Shown here piece by piece: positions 1 through 6,269 of a DNA stretch of 10,547 bases; position 1 is the first letter of the stretch, and each line of letters begins with the position of its first letter. The DNA is from Antarcticimicrobium sp033791545 (GTDB taxonomy: Bacteria; Pseudomonadota; Alphaproteobacteria; Rhodobacterales; Rhodobacteraceae). Position numbers and translations under genes: made by a program. The stretch covers positions 1 to 10,547 of the forward strand of contig JASJGL010000154.1 in the NCBI GenBank assembly GCA_033791545.1, written 5' to 3'. Below the pieces are notes generated by a model. The model was not told the DNA's origin. It did no database searches and worked only from the letters and a program-made list of their open reading frames with translations.

Positions 1-209
1 GCCTCCTCCGCTTCGGTGAGAACGGTCGAACGCGGCTCCTTAGGCCCGGTCTTCAAGTCCTCGACCGTCGCACGCTTGCGCCACTTTGCGACGGTTTTGG
101 GGTTTATGCCCAGTTCCTTGCTCAGTTGCGCGAGCGAAGCTTGCGATCGCTGTATTGCAGCTCTGACGGCGTGCGTGGTCGTGGCGCTCCCGTGACGAAC
201 TTGTCCCAT
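1..209 (-). CDS. IS481-family transposase, N-terminal 69 residues (runs off the left edge)
   Basis: The minus-strand reading frame opens with ATG at 209-207 and stays open to the window edge, giving 69 residues that begin MGQVRHGSATTTHAVRAAIQ. About residues 24-47 form a helix-turn-helix with the sequence LGINPKTVAKWRKR, followed by TGPKEPRSTVLTEAEE. This is the N-terminal DNA-binding part typical of IS481-type transposases; the DDE catalytic domain would lie outside the window. The start is supported by a purine-rich GGAAGG about 6 bases upstream. Codons are intact, so the gene may be functional, but this cannot be judged from a fifth of it. Confidence 0.8.
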   Translation of the reverse strand, partial: MGQVRHGSATTTHAVRAAIQRSQASLAQLSKELGINPKTVAKWRKRATVEDLKTGPKEPRSTVLTEAEE

Positions 210-211
210 AC

Positions 212-268
212 TGCTTCCTTCCATTCATCAGAAAGGATCGCACCATCAAACCGTGGGATCAAACACCT
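212..268 (-). repeat. Left copy of a 57-bp inverted repeat (IS481 end and leader)
   Basis: Read on the minus strand, this segment matches 10125-10181 on the plus strand at 55 of 57 positions. The two differences lie in the stretch just before GAATGGAAGG. It comprises the insertion-sequence terminus and the untranslated leader of the transposase. The two copies point away from each other, so both inner ends of the roughly 9.9-kb interval are the same insertion-sequence end. Confidence 0.93.
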
Positions 269-315
269 AGTCTTGATGCGTTTGATACATAAGGCCGGAA
301 ATCTACAATGGGGTG

Positions 316-648
316 TCAATCGACGATGAAGGTGCGGCAGCCTGTTTCGCTGCGTACCGCATGGGCCGCATCGCCGAAATCGGAGACGCAGAATCCCATG
401 CCCGGCGTCAGGCGGGTTTCGCGCCCGTCCTTGAGGGCCACGGTCATCTCGCCAGACAGCACATAAAGAACGTGGCCCCGGTCACACCAATGATCGGCGA
501 CGTAGCCCGGCTGGTAATCCACCAGCCGCACCCGCAATCCGCCCTGTTCGAAGCTGCGCTCTTGCGCGACGCTCTGCTCTCCGGGGACCTCCAGAGGGGG
601 GAGGGCGGTCCAGTCAAGCGCGGTGAAGGTCATGTCGGGAAGTTTCAT
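316..648 (-). CDS. DHCW-motif cupin-fold protein
   Basis: A 110-residue single-domain cupin. The centre reads ADHWCDRGHVLYVLSGEM (about residues 51-68), the signature of the small DHCW-motif cupin family, followed by LTPGMGFCVSDFGDAAHAV. Candidate metal ligands or active-site residues are H53, C55, H59, E67 and H96. There is no signal peptide or membrane segment, so it should be cytoplasmic. The start ATG (648-646) overlaps the TGA of the upstream MarR gene in an ATGA junction, so the two are probably translationally coupled. The biochemical role of this family is not established to my knowledge. In this context it could bind a metal or a small ureide-like metabolite, isomerise an intermediate, or assist the regulator, but none of this is shown by the sequence. 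Family call fairly sure, function unknown. Confidence 0.8.
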   Translation of the reverse strand: MKLPDMTFTALDWTALPPLEVPGEQSVAQERSFEQGGLRVRLVDYQPGYVADHWCDRGHVLYVLSGEMTVALKDGRETRLTPGMGFCVSDFGDAAHAVRSETGCRTFIVD

Positions 649-1157
649 GCTGTGCTGCGTTCCTTTGTGGCGGCCACGTCGCCGGGCATGGCATCGGATT
701 CGAGGAGCTTTGGCCCGTCGGCGATCTTCTGGGCGAGGGTGAAGAAGGTTTCGCGTTCCTCGTCGGTGAGGGGGGCGAACAACTCGTCTTGTCGTTGCAC
801 CGAAATGGCGCGAATCTCGGCCAGCAAATCTTCCCCGGCGGGCGTGGCAAAGAGACGTTTTTCGCGCCCATCGGTGGGCGAGGTCTGGTGCCGGACAAGC
901 CCCCGCGTCTCGAGCAGCGAGATCGCGCGGCTGATCGTGTTCTGCGGGCGCGGGAAAAGTTGCGTGACCTCTTTCGCGCGTATGCCGGGAAACATGACGA
1001 TCGAGAACAGCGTGGACCATGCCTGCACGGGCAATTGATAGCGGCGTTCAATATAGCGGTTGGTCACCGCGTTGTTGCCCAAAACGAAGTAACTCACGAC
1101 CATGAGATGGCGCAGGTCCGAGGCGAAAATCGTGTTCAGCTTGTTTTTTGTGCTCAT
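645..1157 (-). CDS. MarR-family transcriptional regulator
   Basis: A 170-residue winged helix-turn-helix protein. Residues about 45-65 (QAWSTLFSIVMFPGIRAKEV) and 66-85 form the recognition helices, with PRPQNTISRAISLLETRGLV as the DNA-reading part. The wing is SPTDGREKRLFATPAG (about 93-108), matching the MarR wing pattern of DGR followed by a hydrophobic strand and TPxG. Flanking helices would make the dimer interface. The ATG at 1157-1155 has AGGAA just upstream (1161-1165 on the plus strand). The gene is divergent from hyuA across 111 bp that contain a perfect palindrome, so it most likely autoregulates and represses the hydantoin operon, with relief by a substrate or intermediate. Local regulator is strongly suggested by position; ligand and sign of control are inferred. 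Confidence 0.88.
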   Translation of the reverse strand: MSTKNKLNTIFASDLRHLMVVSYFVLGNNAVTNRYIERRYQLPVQAWSTLFSIVMFPGIRAKEVTQLFPRPQNTISRAISLLETRGLVRHQTSPTDGREKRLFATPAGEDLLAEIRAISVQRQDELFAPLTDEERETFFTLAQKIADGPKLLESDAMPGDVAATKERSTA

Positions 1158-1212
1158 ATCTTCCTGAAAACCCCAGAGACGGCGGGTTCGTCAAGTCCTG
1201 TCCAGAAACTTC

Positions 1213-1242
1213 TTGCCAGAAAGATCCATTTGGATCAATATT
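1213..1242 (+). promoter_or_regulatory. Candidate sigma-70-type promoter for the hyuA operon
   Basis: TTGCCA (1213-1218) resembles a -35 box. After 18 bp, AATATT (1237-1242) is a fair -10 box matching 4 of 6 consensus positions; CAATAT at 17 bp is an alternative reading. Initiation would fall about 20 bases before the hyuA start. The MarR-type palindrome fills the spacer. Weak boxes are common in this group, so confidence is moderate. Confidence 0.4.
1223..1236. promoter_or_regulatory. Candidate MarR operator: 14-bp perfect palindrome
   Basis: GATCCA and TGGATC form a perfect inverted repeat separated by TT, in the divergent region between the MarR gene and hyuA. It lies between the candidate -35 and -10 boxes of hyuA, where a bound dimer would block RNA polymerase. 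Size and symmetry fit MarR-family sites. A direct repeat CCAGAAA (1202-1208 and 1216-1222) abuts it and may be part of a larger regulatory site. Binding is inferred. Confidence 0.5.
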
Positions 1243-1268
1243 TCTTCATCTCGACTTGGAGGCGATGA

Positions 1269-3338
1269 ATGATTGTTTTGGGCGTTGACGTTGGCGGGAC
1301 CTTTACCGACCTGATCCTGGCCGATCTTGCGAAACAGAAACTGACGATCCACAAGACCCCGTCGACGCCGGCCAATCCGGCGATCGGTGTCGTCACCGGT
1401 CTGCGGGCGATCTGTGAAAAGGCCGGCATCAAGGTTTCAGATGTCGACAGCCTGTTTCACGGCACCACCGTGGGCACGAATGCGATGCTGGAGCACGATG
1501 GCGCGGTGACCGGTATGATCACCAACGACGGGTTTCGCGACGTGCTTCATATCGGCCGCCACCAGCGGCCGCAGCACTATTCGATCATGCAGGATCTGCC
1601 GTGGCAGAACCGGCCGCTGATCCGGCGGCGGCATCGTCACACTGTGGCCGGTCGGCTGGACGCGGCGGGTGTCGAGTTGGTGGCGTTGGACGAGGATGCA
1701 GTTCGCGCCGCAGCGCGCGAGTTGACCGCGCAGGGCGTCGAGTCGGTGCTGGTCGGGTTTCTGTTCTCTTACGTGAATCCGGCGCATGAACGCCGCGCGG
1801 CCGAGATCGTGCAGCAGGAGATGCCGGAGGCCTTTGTCACGACCTCGTCGGGTGTGGCACCGCAATTCCGCGAGTTCGAGCGTTTTACAACGGCGGCGAT
1901 GTCCGCTTTCATCGGCCCAAAGGTCCGCCGCTATATCGAGGACTTGCAAGCCGAACTTTCGGCCCAGGGACTGAAGGGCGAGCTGCATGTCATGACCTCC
2001 AGCGGTGGGGTCGCCACCCCCGAGATGATTGCCGAGAAACCGGCCTCGACGCTGTTGTCCGGCCTGGTGGCTGGGGTACGGGGCGGAGCCTGGATCGGCA
2101 CGCACGCGGGCACGGATCGGCTGATTACGCTCGATATCGGCGGGACGAGCGCCGATATCGGCATCGTCGTGGATGGCAGGCTGACCGAGGCCGATACCCG
2201 CAGCGCTTCGATCGCGGGCTTCCCGGTGATGCTGCCGATGATCGACATTCACACCATCGGGGCGGGGGGGGGCTCGATCGCTTATCTCGACCGCGGCGGT
2301 GCCTTTCGCGTGGGGCCGGAAAGCGCCGGTGCCGATCCGGGGCCGGCAGCCTATGGCAAGGGGGGCGAGATGCCCACCGTGACGGATGCAAATCTGGTTC
2401 TGGGTCGTCTTGCGCCGCAAAATTTTCTTGGCGGGGACATGACGCTGGACGTCGAGGCGTCGCGCCGGGTGATTGGCAAACTGGCCGCGCAACTGGGGCG
2501 CAGCCCGGAAGAGACCGCCGAGGGTGCGTTGACGGTGCTGAACTCCAATATGGCCAACGCGATCCGGTCGCGCACGGTGCAAAAGGGGATCGACCCGCGC
2601 GACTTTACGCTCTCCGGCTTTGGTGGCGCTGGTCCACTGCATGCGGCCGAGGTTGCGGGTATGCTGGGGGTGCAGCGTGTCCTGATCCCGCCGCATCCCG
2701 GCATCACGTCGGCGATGGGTCTGCTTACCGCGGATCTGGAATACCACGCGCTGCGGACCGCCTTTGCAGTCAAGGGCAGCATCGATCATGGCCGCCTGAC
2801 CGGTCTGTTCGAGGACATGCAGACGGAGCTGTCGGACATCTTTGATCGCGATGGCGTGCCGGTCGAAAAGCGCCGGATGCTGCGCGAGGGCGATCTGCGC
2901 TACGTTGGCCAGGGCTATGAGCTTAAGATCGACGTGCCCGACGGACCGCTGGACGAGGCCGCGTTGCAACAGGTCTGGCAGGCCTTCCACGAGCGCCATC
3001 GCGCCGAATACGGCCATGCCTTCGAGGCGGCGCCGATCGAGATCGTTACGGTCAAGCTCCGCGGGTTGGGCGAGGTCGAAAAGCTGGGCACACCACCCGA
3101 GGCAAAGGGCTCGGTCGCGGCCAGCCCGGTGGGGCAGGGGCATTGCGTGTTCCGGGTCGATGATGTGCTGAAAAGCTTTGAAACCCCCTATTACGACCGC
3201 TCCGATCTTCCGGTCGGAGAACGGATGCAGGGGCCGGCCATCCTGTTGCAGACCGACAGCACGACCATGGTGCCGCCGAACTGGAGCTTTGAGGTGGACC
3301 GTTTTGCCAACGTCGTGATGACCCGAGACGAGGACTAA
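1269..3338 (+). CDS. hyuA: ATP-dependent hydantoinase/oxoprolinase family, subunit A (HyuA)
   Basis: A 689-residue protein of full family length. It begins GVDVGGTFTD (5-14), the ATP-phosphate-binding motif of the Hydant_A_N domain, followed by FHGTTVGTNAMLE (63-75). The Hydantoinase_A domain carries DIGGTSAD (289-296), the glycine motif TIGAGGGSIA (329-338), VGPESAGADPGPA (348-360), VTDANLVLGRL (371-381) and GFGGAGPLHA (450-459); a C-terminal domain follows to 689. With HyuB it should form the cytoplasmic enzyme that opens hydantoin-like rings with ATP hydrolysis, giving an N-carbamoyl amino acid. The start at 1269 is set by TTGGAGG (1256-1262) six bases upstream; an ATG at 1265 is out of frame. 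It is the first gene of the operon. Relatives include 5-oxoprolinase, caprolactamase and acetone/acetophenone carboxylase subunits, so the exact substrate is open; the downstream carbamoylase-type gene favours a hydantoin. Confidence 0.9.
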   Translation: MIVLGVDVGGTFTDLILADLAKQKLTIHKTPSTPANPAIGVVTGLRAICEKAGIKVSDVDSLFHGTTVGTNAMLEHDGAVTGMITNDGFRDVLHIGRHQRPQHYSIMQDLPWQNRPLIRRRHRHTVAGRLDAAGVELVALDEDAVRAAARELTAQGVESVLVGFLFSYVNPAHERRAAEIVQQEMPEAFVTTSSGVAPQFREFERFTTAAMSAFIGPKVRRYIEDLQAELSAQGLKGELHVMTSSGGVATPEMIAEKPASTLLSGLVAGVRGGAWIGTHAGTDRLITLDIGGTSADIGIVVDGRLTEADTRSASIAGFPVMLPMIDIHTIGAGGGSIAYLDRGGAFRVGPESAGADPGPAAYGKGGEMPTVTDANLVLGRLAPQNFLGGDMTLDVEASRRVIGKLAAQLGRSPEETAEGALTVLNSNMANAIRSRTVQKGIDPRDFTLSGFGGAGPLHAAEVAGMLGVQRVLIPPHPGITSAMGLLTADLEYHALRTAFAVKGSIDHGRLTGLFEDMQTELSDIFDRDGVPVEKRRMLREGDLRYVGQGYELKIDVPDGPLDEAALQQVWQAFHERHRAEYGHAFEAAPIEIVTVKLRGLGEVEKLGTPPEAKGSVAASPVGQGHCVFRVDDVLKSFETPYYDRSDLPVGERMQGPAILLQTDSTTMVPPNWSFEVDRFANVVMTRDED
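2264..2272 (+). repeat. Homopolymer of nine G inside hyuA
   Basis: An uninterrupted run of nine G residues encodes part of the conserved GAGGGS motif of HyuA. A one-base slip would frameshift the protein about halfway through and inactivate the operon's first enzyme. In the reference frame given here it is intact. Confidence 0.95.
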
Positions 3339-3342
3339 GGAG
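3337..3342 (+). promoter_or_regulatory. Ribosome-binding site that decides the hyuB start
   Basis: AAGGAG overlaps the hyuA stop codon TAA (3336-3338). Two in-frame ATG codons follow, at 3344 and 3350. The first is only one base from the site, the second seven, so the second is the better start. The overlap suggests coupled translation of HyuA and HyuB. Confidence 0.7.
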
Positions 3343-3349
3343 AATGCAG

Positions 3350-5110
3350 ATGCAAACCCGCGTTGATCCGTTTCTCGCGGCCGTGATTCACGGCGCGTTA
3401 GAGAACATCGCTATCGAGATGGGCCACAAGCTGATGCGGATGAGCTATTCCAGCATCATTCGTGAAAGTGAGGATTTCGGCACCGCGCTCACCGATGCCA
3501 CCGGGCGGCAGTTGTGCGAATGCGCCATGTCCACACCGCTGCAATCCGGGCCGATCCCCGGCTATATCGAGGGCATTCTGCGCGAGCTCGAGGCCCGTGG
3601 CGATGCCGTGCATCCCGGCGATGTCTTCATGCACAACGATGCCTATGGCGGTGCCTCGCACGGGCCTGATGTCGGTTTCGCGGTGCCGATCTTTCATCAC
3701 GACAAGCTGGCCGGGTTCTCGGTTACCACGGCGCACCACTTGGATATCGGGGCATCGTCTCCCGGCAGCTGCGGCATTGTCGATGCGGTCGATTCCTATG
3801 CCGAGGGGCTGCAATTCAAGGCCGTGCGCGTCTATGACGCCGGCAAGAAGGTCGAGCCGGTCTGGCAGATCCTGCGCTCGAACATCCGCATCGCGGATCT
3901 GGTCGTCGGGGACATGGAGGCGCAGGTCGCCGCCGCGCGGATTGGGGCGGACCGGTATTCTGCACTGCTTGATCAATACGGGCTTGAAACGGTGACTGGT
4001 GCCTATGAGGATCTGCTGGATTACTCCGAAAAACTGATGCGCGACGCCATCGCGGCGATCCCCGACGGCAGCTATAACGCGCGCACCTACATCGACGGCT
4101 ATCTCGACAGTGACGATCCCGCGTTGAAGGATCTGCCGATCGAGGTGACGTTGACGGTGACGGGCAGCGATGTGCTGGTCGACCTGACCGGCACCGCGCC
4201 GCAGACGCCGAACAAGCCGATCAATATGCCGCTGGTGGGGACGGTGGATTGCGCCGTCTGGCTGACGTTGCGCTCGATCCTGCTGGATAGTGACAGCTAT
4301 GGTGCGATCCCACAGAATAGCGGGCTGACCCGCCCGATCACCATCCACGCCCCCGAGGGATGTCTGGCGAACCCGATCTTCCCGGCGCCGGTGATCGCCC
4401 GGTTCTGTCCCGGCAACGCGCTGGCCGACACGGTGATGAAGGCCATCGCGCCCGCGGTGCCGAGGCAGGTCAGCGCCGGGATCGGAAATTTGCGGGTCAT
4501 GGCCTTTTCGGGCCAGACCAAAGCGGGGCCTTGGGTGCATATGGAGATCATGGAGGGGGCCTATGGCGGCCGCTATGGCAAGGACGGCATGGATGCCGTT
4601 GATACGCTCTATGCCAACACCCGCAACAATCCGGTCGAGGATATCGAAAGCCATCTGCCGCTGCGCGTACTGAACTATGAACTGCGCGAGAACGTGGCTG
4701 GGGCCGGGCAATGGCGCGGCGGCATCGGTTCGATCCGCTCCTTTGAGCTTCTGGAAGACGGGGCGGTTTCGGTCGAAGGCGATGGCCAGAAGTTCCGGCC
4801 GTGGGGCTTTGCCGGCGGTCGCGACGGGTCGCCCGCCAATGTCGATCTGGTGCATGCAAATGGCCAGAGCGAGGCGTTGCCGTCGAAGATCCCCTATCGC
4901 CAGATCGCCAAGGGAGATCGGCTGGTTGCCTATGGCCCTTGTGGTGGCGGCTATGGCGATCCGTTCACCCGCGCGCCCGAGGATGTGCTCGACGACGTGC
5001 TGGATGGGCTGCTGCATGTCGATACAGCGCGCGAGGACTACGGTGTGGCGATCCTGGACGGCTGCCGTCTGGATCTGGAGGCCACCGAAAAGCTGCGTGC
5101 AAGCCGGTAA
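3350..5110 (+). CDS. hyuB: ATP-dependent hydantoinase/oxoprolinase family, subunit B (HyuB)
   Basis: A 586-residue Hydantoinase_B protein of full family length. Conserved features are the N-terminal SYSSIIRESEDFGTALTD (about 32-49), HNDAYGGASHGPD (95-107) followed by the histidine/aspartate stretch AHHLDIGASSPGS (128-140), the region AGQWRGGIGSIRSFEL near residue 450, and GPCGGGYGDPF (529-539) close to the C-terminus. These histidines and acids are candidates for metal or substrate binding in this superfamily. HyuB pairs with HyuA to hydrolyse the ring amide of hydantoin-like compounds in the cytoplasm. I chose the second of two in-frame ATGs because AAGGAG lies seven bases before it; starting at 3344 adds two residues. 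It follows hyuA by 11 bases, and its stop codon sits in the loop of a strong hairpin. Substrate uncertainty is as for HyuA. Confidence 0.9.
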   Translation: MQTRVDPFLAAVIHGALENIAIEMGHKLMRMSYSSIIRESEDFGTALTDATGRQLCECAMSTPLQSGPIPGYIEGILRELEARGDAVHPGDVFMHNDAYGGASHGPDVGFAVPIFHHDKLAGFSVTTAHHLDIGASSPGSCGIVDAVDSYAEGLQFKAVRVYDAGKKVEPVWQILRSNIRIADLVVGDMEAQVAAARIGADRYSALLDQYGLETVTGAYEDLLDYSEKLMRDAIAAIPDGSYNARTYIDGYLDSDDPALKDLPIEVTLTVTGSDVLVDLTGTAPQTPNKPINMPLVGTVDCAVWLTLRSILLDSDSYGAIPQNSGLTRPITIHAPEGCLANPIFPAPVIARFCPGNALADTVMKAIAPAVPRQVSAGIGNLRVMAFSGQTKAGPWVHMEIMEGAYGGRYGKDGMDAVDTLYANTRNNPVEDIESHLPLRVLNYELRENVAGAGQWRGGIGSIRSFELLEDGAVSVEGDGQKFRPWGFAGGRDGSPANVDLVHANGQSEALPSKIPYRQIAKGDRLVAYGPCGGGYGDPFTRAPEDVLDDVLDGLLHVDTAREDYGVAILDGCRLDLEATEKLRASR

Positions 5111-5122
5111 TCCCGGCTTGCA
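5098..5122 (+). terminator. Intercistronic hairpin at the end of hyuB (processing, stabilising or attenuating)
   Basis: TGCAAGCCGG (5098-5107) pairs perfectly with CCGGCTTGCA (5113-5122) around a 5-base loop that contains the hyuB stop codon. No U-run follows, so it is unlikely to be a strong intrinsic terminator. It is better placed to act as a partial attenuator or an mRNA processing/stability element between the enzyme genes and the binding-protein gene. Confidence 0.6.
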
Positions 5123-5162
5123 TGACACCCAATAAAAATCAAACCAACAGGGAGACTGCAAA

Positions 5163-6269
5163 ATGACAAAGATGTTCAAGGGAATGGGGCTGGTGTCCGC
5201 CTTGATGATGGCCTCGGCTCTTCCGGCTTTGGCTCAGGATGACCCGGCGGCCGCTGCGATGGTCAATATCGAGACCTATTCGGGTATCCCCGAATTCACA
5301 CCCCCGGGAGACCCGTTCGACGCGCGCGCCTGCATGGAGGGCAAGTCCATCCTGACGGTTCCGGCGTCCAGCGCGATCCCCTTCATCAAGACGATTGCCG
5401 ATGGCAAGGATGCATTGGCCAAGGAGTTGGGGTTCAAACACGCGCAGTGGGAAAACCAAGGCAACCCGACCCAGTGGATCCAGGGCATGAATTACGCCGC
5501 GAACAACGGCTTTGACGTGGTGTCGCTGCTGGCCGGGGCTGACCCGCGCTTTTTCGAGCCGCAGGTGAAGATGGCGCAGGCCGCCGGGGTCAAGGTCGTG
5601 ACCTCGCACCTCACCGGGCTGGAGATTCCGGGACCGGCGGGGGTCGATGCCAATACCGCCATCGACTATAAACAGGCGGGCAAGCTGATGGCCGACTGGA
5701 CCATCACGCAGACCGACGCCAAGGTGAATGCGCTGATCCTTGTCTCGAACGAGGCACTTTCGACCGACAGCTTGGTGGAGGGTCTGACGGAAGCTTTCGC
5801 CAAATGCCCTGATTGTACCTATGAGATCGTCAACGTGCCGATCGTGGACTGGGCGACGCGCATCCAGCCCACGGTGCAAGGAAAGCTGCAGGCGAACCCG
5901 GGCATCAATTATGTGATCCCGATCTATGACAGCATGTCCACCTTCGTGACCCCGGCCATCGCCATCTCGGGCAAGCGCGACACGGTCAAGGTCGCAACCT
6001 TCAACGGCACGCCCTTCGTGCTTGACCTGATCCGCGACGGAACTGTCGAGATGGATATCGGCGAGAATCTGGACTGGATCGCCCATGCGATGCTGGATGC
6101 CGAGATGCGGTTGATCTGCGGGCTGGAGCCGGTGACAGACAGCAAGGTGCCGCTGCGGGTCTTCTCCGCCGAGAATATCTCCGAGGTGGGCGACCCGGCG
6201 GATGCGTCCAAGGGCTATGGCGACGCCTATGTCGAGGGCTATCGCAAACTGTGGAACGTGACGAAGTGA
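5163..6269 (+). CDS. CUT2/ribose-type ABC transporter periplasmic substrate-binding protein
   Basis: A 368-residue exported binding protein. The N-terminus MTKMFKGMGLVSALMMASAL followed by PALAQ is a clear Sec signal peptide, with signal peptidase I cleavage probably after A24. A linker of about 35 residues precedes the first domain, which opens with GKSILTVPASSAIPF. The pattern of two Rossmann-like lobes, with FDVVSLLAGADPRFFEPQV and later INYVIPIYDSM and VATFNGTPFVLDLIRDG, matches Peripla_BP_4 proteins of the ribose/autoinducer family. Cysteines C57, C215 and C218 (CPDC) may form disulfides in the periplasm. The start has GGGAG at 5150-5154, eight bases upstream. It is followed directly by its ATPase and permease and lies between catabolic genes, so its ligand is probably the hydantoin-like substrate rather than a sugar. 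That ligand is inference. Confidence 0.9.
   Translation: MTKMFKGMGLVSALMMASALPALAQDDPAAAAMVNIETYSGIPEFTPPGDPFDARACMEGKSILTVPASSAIPFIKTIADGKDALAKELGFKHAQWENQGNPTQWIQGMNYAANNGFDVVSLLAGADPRFFEPQVKMAQAAGVKVVTSHLTGLEIPGPAGVDANTAIDYKQAGKLMADWTITQTDAKVNALILVSNEALSTDSLVEGLTEAFAKCPDCTYEIVNVPIVDWATRIQPTVQGKLQANPGINYVIPIYDSMSTFVTPAIAISGKRDTVKVATFNGTPFVLDLIRDGTVEMDIGENLDWIAHAMLDAEMRLICGLEPVTDSKVPLRVFSAENISEVGDPADASKGYGDAYVEGYRKLWNVTK

Larger units (their letters stand above)
1..268 (-). mobile_element. IS481-family insertion sequence, 5' end (partial)
   Basis: This is the transposase-proximal end of an insertion sequence that continues beyond the left edge. The probable terminus reads TGTTTGATCC on the minus strand from position 265 leftward. 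The three bases to 268 also match the second copy at the right of the window, so the exact end is uncertain by 3 bp. A short leader with a GGAAGG ribosome-binding site (about 216-221) precedes the transposase start at 209. Assignment to IS481 rests on the transposase N-terminus and on a terminus beginning TGT. The other end and the target duplication are not visible. Confidence 0.8.

Noticed and set aside
270..277. GTCTTGAT next to the left IS481 end, also present at 10183-10190 by the IS110 end, considered as a possible shared target duplication.
   Set aside because: Eight bases only, at different kinds of junction (outside IS481 on the left, at the IS110 boundary on the right), so coincidence is the simplest reading.
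316..1020. 234-codon minus-strand frame merging with the cupin.
   Set aside because: Its first part is a shifted reading of the MarR gene; only the part from 648 on is the real cupin, with a start coupled to the MarR stop.
1437..3143. 568-codon minus-strand open frame opposite hyuA, and a similar 593-codon one opposite hyuB (3398-5179).
   Set aside because: Both are antisense to strongly recognisable enzymes, rich in Arg/His/Gln as expected from antisense GC-rich codons, and show no domain of their own.
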